From Prinsepia uniflora (Eukaryota > Streptophyta > Magnoliopsida > Rosales > Rosaceae), in contig CM064873.1 in NCBI GenBank assembly GCA_032719365.1, positions 9,458,501-9,522,500 on the forward strand: 64,000 bases of DNA, written 5' to 3'. Both the position numbers and the translations under genes were made by a program. Of this stretch, positions 58,440-64,000 are shown piece by piece; the first letter of the stretch is position 1; each line of letters begins with the position of its first letter. The notes beneath the pieces are model-generated. The model made no database searches and was not told the origin of the DNA. It was given only the letters and a program-made list of their open reading frames with translations.

Positions 58440-60729
58440 TGTAGTGTAACGACCCGGAAATTCGAAAAAGGAAAAAAATTGGGAAATTTGAAGGAAATGA
58501 CGATTTTGCACCTGGTTATAAGGGCCGAAAGTTGACTTTTTGATCGAAACACTTTTTGGACTTTCCGAAGAGACCGTGGGGTAGGTCTCGAGATGCTGAA
58601 TCCGTAGACAGACAGCATGCGTCAATCGGAGTCCGGATGAAAAAATTACGGGCCTGAGAAAGTGAAAGGCAATTTGGTAATTTTGCAAAGGAAGCGCATA
58701 ATGGTAAATTGACGCAGTGTTGGATTACTCATCCAATTTGGTGAGTTAGTTAGCCCTTTGAGTGACATCTGTCACTGGCAGAATGTGGATTAGTGGCCTG
58801 TGACCGTGCATAATTGGGTGGTGGAGAGGTTTAAAGCTGAGAAACAAATTGTGTGTGTGTATTTGTGAAGAAAAGCAGAGTATGCTCAAACCCGCAAACC
58901 TCAATCTCCCTGTTTGATCGATTTGTGAGAGGAATAAAGAAAAAGATAATTAGAGAAGAAGAACGAGAAATGTGACAACCCGTCCCGAATTAACGGGATT
59001 AATTAAGGATTAATGACGGATTAGTGAGGCTAATCAGAGATTAGACGAGGATTAGCGGACGTTCGGGCGAAATGACAATTTTGCCCTTGGAATGGGCAAA
59101 TCGTTGACTTTTCGTTCAGGCGGTCAAATGGACTTTGGCTAATGACCGTGACTTAGTTTGTGACGTCACGAGTTCATAGACAGGTTGTAACGACCCGTCC
59201 CGAATTCCGGGATTAGTTTAGTGACTAATCTTGATTAGTGAGGTTGAACGGTGGTTAGTAGGGCGGAATCGGACAAATTGTGCGAAATGACCGTTTTGCC
59301 CCTGGTCGTGGGCAAAATGTTGACTTTTTGTTCGGGCGGTCAAATGGACTTTGACCGATGACCGTGACGTAGTTCGGGACGTCACGAGTTCATAGACAGG
59401 TGGCACGTTCGATTTCGACATTCGTAGAGAAAGTTATGGTGTTCGGAAGTTGAGGGGTATTTTGGTAAGTTGGCATGTTAGGGGCCAAATGTTGACTTTT
59501 TGACCGGGAGGTCCGATGGACGAGGGCCAAGGACCGTTACGTAGGTATCGTCGATACGAATCCAACGACAGGCAGCATGCCGAAATCGGAGATTCGACGA
59601 CGAAGTTATGGTCACGGAAGTAAACTCGATTAACCGAGACTCGGATTAAAATAATAATATAATAATAATATCTGATTACTTTAATCAAAACAAATCTGGA
59701 CCCTTGGATATATGCCACGTGTCACCATCCCTTACATTCCCTAAATCAGGGGTTCTTGTTGGCCATTGGTGTAGGTAATCATTTCCTCTCATGGAATCCT
59801 CACCCTTCATTTTAAACTGAGATTGAATCTGGGCCGTTGATTCATTTCCTTCCCTTGTATTTGATCAGACAACTCACACACCCATTTTCATTCTCCCTCA
59901 AAACCGTGAGCACGGTTTCCTTCCTTGATCATGCACATCATCACCTCACAGCCCAGCCTCACACACCAGACGGCACCAGGTAATCACCAGCCACCCCCAG
60001 ACGCCGGCAACAACCACCACGGGCGGCGGCGCAGCCCACAAACCCCCCAGACCCGAGAGGAACCAAATCGGCCCAAAACATCCAAACGTCCAAACTACCT
60101 CACCAATCTCCTCTGTGTTGGTGTGTGTGAAAGATTAGCTGCACGGTGAGGCTTGAGAGATGACGGGAGATGACAGGAGACGACGGGAGACGGCGAGGCT
60201 GGCGGCGGAGAGGAAAAACAGGGGAGGTCCGAAACTCAGAAATTGGAAATCGTTGTGGGATGGTGTTTGATCGTTTTGGAGAGGTGAATGATGTTCCTGG
60301 AGTCGAACTAGGCGTGCTGGTGGCCACGGCGGGAGCCACGGCGGCGAGGTAAGCCTCGAACCCGTGAGTCTGTTTTCGGGTAAAAATGGCAGGTTGGGTT
60401 TTAACGTACTTCGATCGATCTAGTGACCAGGATGATGATCTAGGGGTTGAAACGAGTCTGTAGGGATCGTTTTCGAAGGGAATGGTGGTCGGAGCTGGGA
60501 GCAGTCGACGGTGGAGTTTTGGCCGTGAGCTTCTCGATCATGGAGGTACGATCTAGACGTGTTTTCTAGTTTTTAATCCCACAGAACCCTTAGTCTAACT
60601 TGGACGATCTTGTAGGAACAAACGGAACTGATAATGGTTGAGAATTGACTGAGAACCAGTCGGGTTGGGCCGCGGGTCACGGTGACCCGTTTATCAGAGA
60701 AACAGGTTTGAACGGTGACACTGTTCACG

Positions 60730-60748
60730 GCGCGTGAGTTTCACGCGC
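60730..60748 (+). repeat. GC-rich LTR hairpin in J
   Basis: GCGCGTGA and TCACGCGC form a perfect 8 bp inverted repeat around GTT. The eighth pair is A-T here but G-C in LTR K. Confidence 0.8.
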
Positions 60749-61310
60749 AGCCACTCACGGCGGAGCGTGACGGCGCGTGGGCACGAATCTCGAGGTGAGG
60801 TCAACATGACTTTTAATCTATTTAATGTAACGAACATTTTGGAATTGGTTTCGTGTCGATCGGACACCGTCTCGATAGTGTTCGGGATGTCCGAAGGTTT
60901 TAAATTAAGTTTCAAAATAAGTAAAAAGTCGGAAAAATTACGGGACTTTGATAGGAGGTTAATGATGAGGTTAGTGACCCTCTAATGTGACTTGGACAGG
61001 ATTGGGAGTCCCGGTGATAGTGGTGTGGCCCGGGAGGGCCGGTGGCACGCGTATCAAGGCACACGGTTAAAACGGTCTGTGAGTGGACTTTGGTTTTATA
61101 AATCCTATGCATGCTTAAATGTGTTATATGGTTTATATACATGATTTCTATATGGTATTTGTGAGCATTGATTTTGGGTATGTTGCACGTATTTCGAGAT
61201 GTTTTCCGTATTTCACGTGTATCGGGATTAACGGTTTATTTGTGGTTTTGCATGCTTGTGGTTAAATAAATATTATGATAAAATGGTTTTTATATTGGAA
61301 GGATGAACTC

Positions 61311-61536
61311 GGGCTTGAGGCCCACTTGTTTTGGAAATTTCGGACTTGGAGTCCATTTGAGAATCGGGCCGGGGGCCCAGTTGGTTAATGAAATCGGGCC
61401 AGGGGCCCAGTTGGTATGAAATCGGGCTGAGACCCATTTGAGTTATGTTATCGGGCATGGGGCCCAGTTGGATTAAAATGATGATTTCGGGTCAGGGGCC
61501 CTATATTTAATAAATGTGGTTTCGGGTCAGGGACCC
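61311..61536 (+). repeat. mini-hairpin array in LTR J
   Basis: Units at 61311 (GGGC-TTGAG-GCCC), 61342 (GGACT-TGG-AGTCC), 61366 (GGGCC-GGG-GGCCC), 61396 (GGGCC-AGG-GGCCC), 61489 (GGGTC-AGG-GGCCC) and 61524 (GGGTC-AGG-GACCC), with linkers such as CAGTTGGTTAATGAAATC. At the fourth pair the last three units show C-G, then T-G, then T-A. Confidence 0.92.
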
Positions 61537-63065
61537 TAAATGGAAATGTGTTGTTTTATGGAAAATTCGGGCAGGGCCCATTGTGATGTTGTGAAATGAG
61601 TTAATAAAACTGTTTTTCCATATACCATATGTACACATGGATATATGATGGTCTCCTCCAGATGTCTGGGACACTGGGGAAGTCACGGTGCATTGCATGT
61701 GAAGGGTCACCATACGGAGCAGCCGGACCGTATGATGACTCAGGAGCAGGATTGCTATGATTGACGTCTGGGACGTCAGACATCAGGGATGTCAGATATA
61801 TTGTAACAACCCGTTCCGAGAAGAGTGATTAAGGTGTGATTAGTAAGGTTAATCAGGGGTTAGGTGGTCCCGAGGGGTCCGGGAACCTAGAATGACGATT
61901 TTGCCCCCTGCTTTGGGTAAAATTGTTGACCTTTATGTCGGGTGGTCAATTGGGGATTTACCAGTGACCAGGACGTAGTTTAGGTTGTCACAAATCCTTA
62001 GGCTGGTGGCACGCCTGATTCCGACATCCGTGAAGGAAGTTGTGATGTTCGGAAGGTCGAGGGCATTCTCGTAATTTTGGTAAAATAGGGGGAAAAGTTG
62101 ACTTTTCGAATAATCGAGTTTTGGTAGGTTGACCTAGGATGGTTAGATAGTTCTTGTCGTCCTGAGTTCGATGACAGGCGGCACGTATTCATCGGACTTA
62201 CGAGGTGAGAGTTACGGGTCTAGGAAGTTTTGGTAAAACCGTAAAAATGAGTAAAACAGGAGGGTATTTTGGTCATTGTGGCACCTTGGGATTTGTGCAC
62301 AGAAGAAAAGAATGGACGGCTGGGATTAGGCCAGGTGGGAGTGTGTGGAGTGGATGGTGACACATGGCATGTGTGTAGAGGATTCTGGTGGAATCCTGTG
62401 CATTCACGGCCCAATTAATTGGGGTGCACCCGTGCTATGCATCCTGGTCCTTCGACATACACAGAGAAACAGAGTGAGAGTTTGAGGGGAAATCGACCGA
62501 TCTGGGTGCAAGGGTAAGTCTTCCTGCTCTGTTTTCCCGTGGAATTTCATTTGGAAAGTCGTGACTCTGGGTTGAGAGTCGAGAGGATTGGAAGTTAGGG
62601 AAGTGATCAGGGAGGTCCTAGGTGTCGATTTAGGTGGTCGCCGTGACGGGGCCGTACGCGGCGGAGCTCAGTCGAAGAGGGGTTTCTTTTACCCTGTTTC
62701 GGCAGTGAACTTCGAACGGTAAGTCGACGAGTTTGGGGGTGAGTCGACGGTATAGGAAGGTTGGTCTGGGTTCATTGAGGTTCAGGGAAGCGTTTGGTGA
62801 AGCCACCGTGAAGGGTGGTGAGCTGGGTGGTCGGATCGTGAAACAGAGTTTTGGGGAGGTTTGATTTCGAGCTTGAGACGACGGGTAGGAGGCTGTGTCG
62901 AGGTGATTGGAGGATGGGGATGCTTAGAGTAAGGTTGGACGAAGCTTTAGGTGAAGAAAGGGAAGGAAATCGTGCAGGCACGGCGGAGAACCGTTGACGC
63001 CGGTTCAAGCTGTAGCCTACTGTGTTGAACCGGGTCGACGTGAGGTTGAAGGTGCACTGTAGCTG

Positions 63066-63083
63066 GCGCGTGGGGCCACGCGC
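63066..63083 (+). repeat. GC-rich LTR hairpin in K
   Basis: GCGCGTGG and CCACGCGC form a perfect 8 bp inverted repeat with a 2-base loop. Confidence 0.75.
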
Positions 63084-63828
63084 AGCCACTTTGGGCGGCG
63101 CGTGGAGGCGCGTGCGGCGGTTCTGGGAGAAACGGTCAACATAGTTTTTGGTCTAGGAGTTGTTGTGAGTTCAATGGAATTGGTTTCGAGTCAATCGGAA
63201 GTCGTTTGAGTGTAGTTCCGCGAGGGTGAATGTGTAGGGTCCCGGGGTTTTAAGTCTTTGGTCCGGGGATTTTTGAGGGCATTTAGGTGAGTGTTCGTAG
63301 ACGTACTAGTAACGTAATTTGACGGTGTTTGACAGGATCGGGATTTCCTGAGGAAGCCGAGGAACGGGCTGGACGTTCGGGACGCGAGTAGGGCTCAGTA
63401 CTGTGAGTGGACCCTTTTCTTTAAACTCGAGCATGCATAACTGTTTTTATATACGTCTTTTATGGTTTTACTTATGAATCTATGTTTATTGAATATGAAG
63501 TGATGATTTTGTGTGTTTGCACGTTTTTCGAGAAAAATACGGTTTTGGCACGTTTTTCGAGAAAATGTTGGTTTTTAGATTTTGATGTTACATTTGGGGA
63601 TTTCCACCGATAAAGGTTTTCTGATGATGATAAATGGGTTATGAAATGTGATTTGTGATTACATATGATTTTGGTATGAAAATGGATATTTTTCCGGATT
63701 TGGGTTCGAAATGACGGTTCTGAATGCCGGAAGGGCATCAGACCAGTGATTTCGGATTCGGGTTTGGATATGGATTAGTAAATGGTTTTCAAATGATTTT
63801 GAGATTGGATTTGCTGGATCTGGATATT

Positions 63829-63981
63829 GGGTTTAAAGACCCGGATATATGTGACGGGGGACCGGCCGGATTGGGTTTAAAGACCCGGATTGAGTTTAAA
63901 GACTCGGAAGTTTAAAGACTCGGATATATATTGATTTTCCCCCGTAGGCCTTGAGTTTAAAGACTCGGGAGTTTAAAGACT
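63829..63981 (+). repeat. mini-hairpin array in LTR K, cut by the window edge
   Basis: GGGTTTAAAGACCC at 63829 and 63873, GAGTTTAAAGACTC at 63892, 63952 and 63968, and a weaker copy near 63908. The same order (GGG/CCC units first, GAG/CTC units after) is seen in LTRs C and E. Confidence 0.9.
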
Positions 63982-64000
63982 CGGATATGATTAAGGCCTG

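Larger units (their letters stand above)
58445..64000 (+). mobile_element. LTR H, interrupted, extends beyond the window
   Basis: It starts TGTAACGACCCGGAAATTCG. Its own sequence is seen only at 58445-58970. Another family start follows at 58971. The text matches E and the right part of the reversed LTRs (CGACAGCATGCGTCAATCGGAGTCC type). The right end and target duplication lie outside the window, so whether it is solo or full-length is unknown. Confidence 0.75.
58971..64000 (+). mobile_element. LTR I, inserted in H, extends beyond the window
   Basis: It starts TGTGACAACCCGTCCCG, very like LTR B's start. Only 215 bp are seen (58971-59185), ending at CAGGT inside the conserved GACAGGTGGCACG phrase where the next LTR begins. 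The nesting is inferred from the broken phrase. Confidence 0.7.
59186..64000 (+). mobile_element. LTR J, inserted in I, extends beyond the window
   Basis: It starts TGTAACGACCCGTCCCG. 2.6 kb is seen (59186-61801): a GGTAAG box (60348), GC hairpin (60730-60748), GTAACGAACATTTTGG (60828), an arm GTGAGTGGAC (61079), a hairpin array and the GGACGTCTGGGACGTCAG-like text also present in element 1. It is broken at 61801 by the next LTR start, before its second arm. Confidence 0.8.
61802..64000 (+). mobile_element. LTR K, inserted in J, cut by the window edge
   Basis: It starts TGTAACAACCCGTTCC and runs to the end of the window (2.2 kb seen). Features: GGTAAG (62513), GC hairpin (63066-63083), GTGAGTGGAC arm (63404), GCATGCATAACTG box and the start of a GAGTTTAAAGACTC array. 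Closest relative is LTR C. Confidence 0.82.

Noticed and set aside
1..64000. tRNA, rRNA and small nuclear RNA genes
   Set aside because: I looked for B-box-like GGTTCGANTCC and cloverleaf arms. The only tRNA-related matches are the two primer binding sites.

Overview
The window is nuclear DNA of a dicot-type flowering plant. It holds an intronless histone H2B gene with a plant histone promoter box, an actin-depolymerizing factor gene split directly after its start codon, an intronless P-class pentatricopeptide repeat (PPR) gene, and a large mass of Ty3/gypsy chromovirus DNA whose Gag-Pol proteins end in a chromodomain (Tekay/Del type by domain order and long LTRs). The species cannot be fixed from sequence alone.

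Layout. 1-6246: host DNA with a small two-helix membrane protein gene (598-990, minus) and histone H2B (4293-4739, minus). 6247-9618: a 3.4 kb solo LTR (minus). 9665-19160: a full-length Gag-Pol element with one frameshift and a 3' LTR that has lost about 0.8 kb. 20402-46937: one old solo LTR (A, target duplication AACAA) blown apart by later insertions. B (21091-28774), E (29488-32590) and F (33755-46369, minus) lie in A. C (23610-26365) and a 1.6 kb TG...CA element D (21861-23484) lie in B. A 9.7 kb full-length element (34349-44083) lies in F. Almost every boundary is confirmed by matching target-site duplications on the two sides. 46943-48022: an older minus LTR remnant. 50357-53071: the PPR gene. 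53579-54787: a Mutator-like element with a 9 bp target duplication carrying a broken class I TCP gene. 55208-57373: ADF (minus). From 58445 to the end: four LTR 5' portions, each apparently interrupting the previous one, running out of the window.

The most unusual signal is inside the LTRs. Diverged members share one architecture: a long-range inverted repeat (GTGAGTGGAC ... GTCCACTCAC, with a paired change to GGGC/GCCC in the two intact elements), usually a palindromic ATGCATGCAT box just inside each arm, and between them arrays of 13-14 nt mini-hairpins (GGGC-TTGAG-GCCC type, or GGGTTTAAAGACCC/GAGTTTAAAGACTC type). The hairpin stems change on both sides together, which suggests selection on a folded LTR transcript or on palindromic DNA. 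A second GC-rich hairpin (GCGCGTG...CACGCGC) and a cluster of TGACGTCA sites sit upstream.

The host genes are unrelated housekeeping or organelle-RNA genes. Everything else reflects repeated insertion, LTR-LTR recombination to solo LTRs, and mutational decay.
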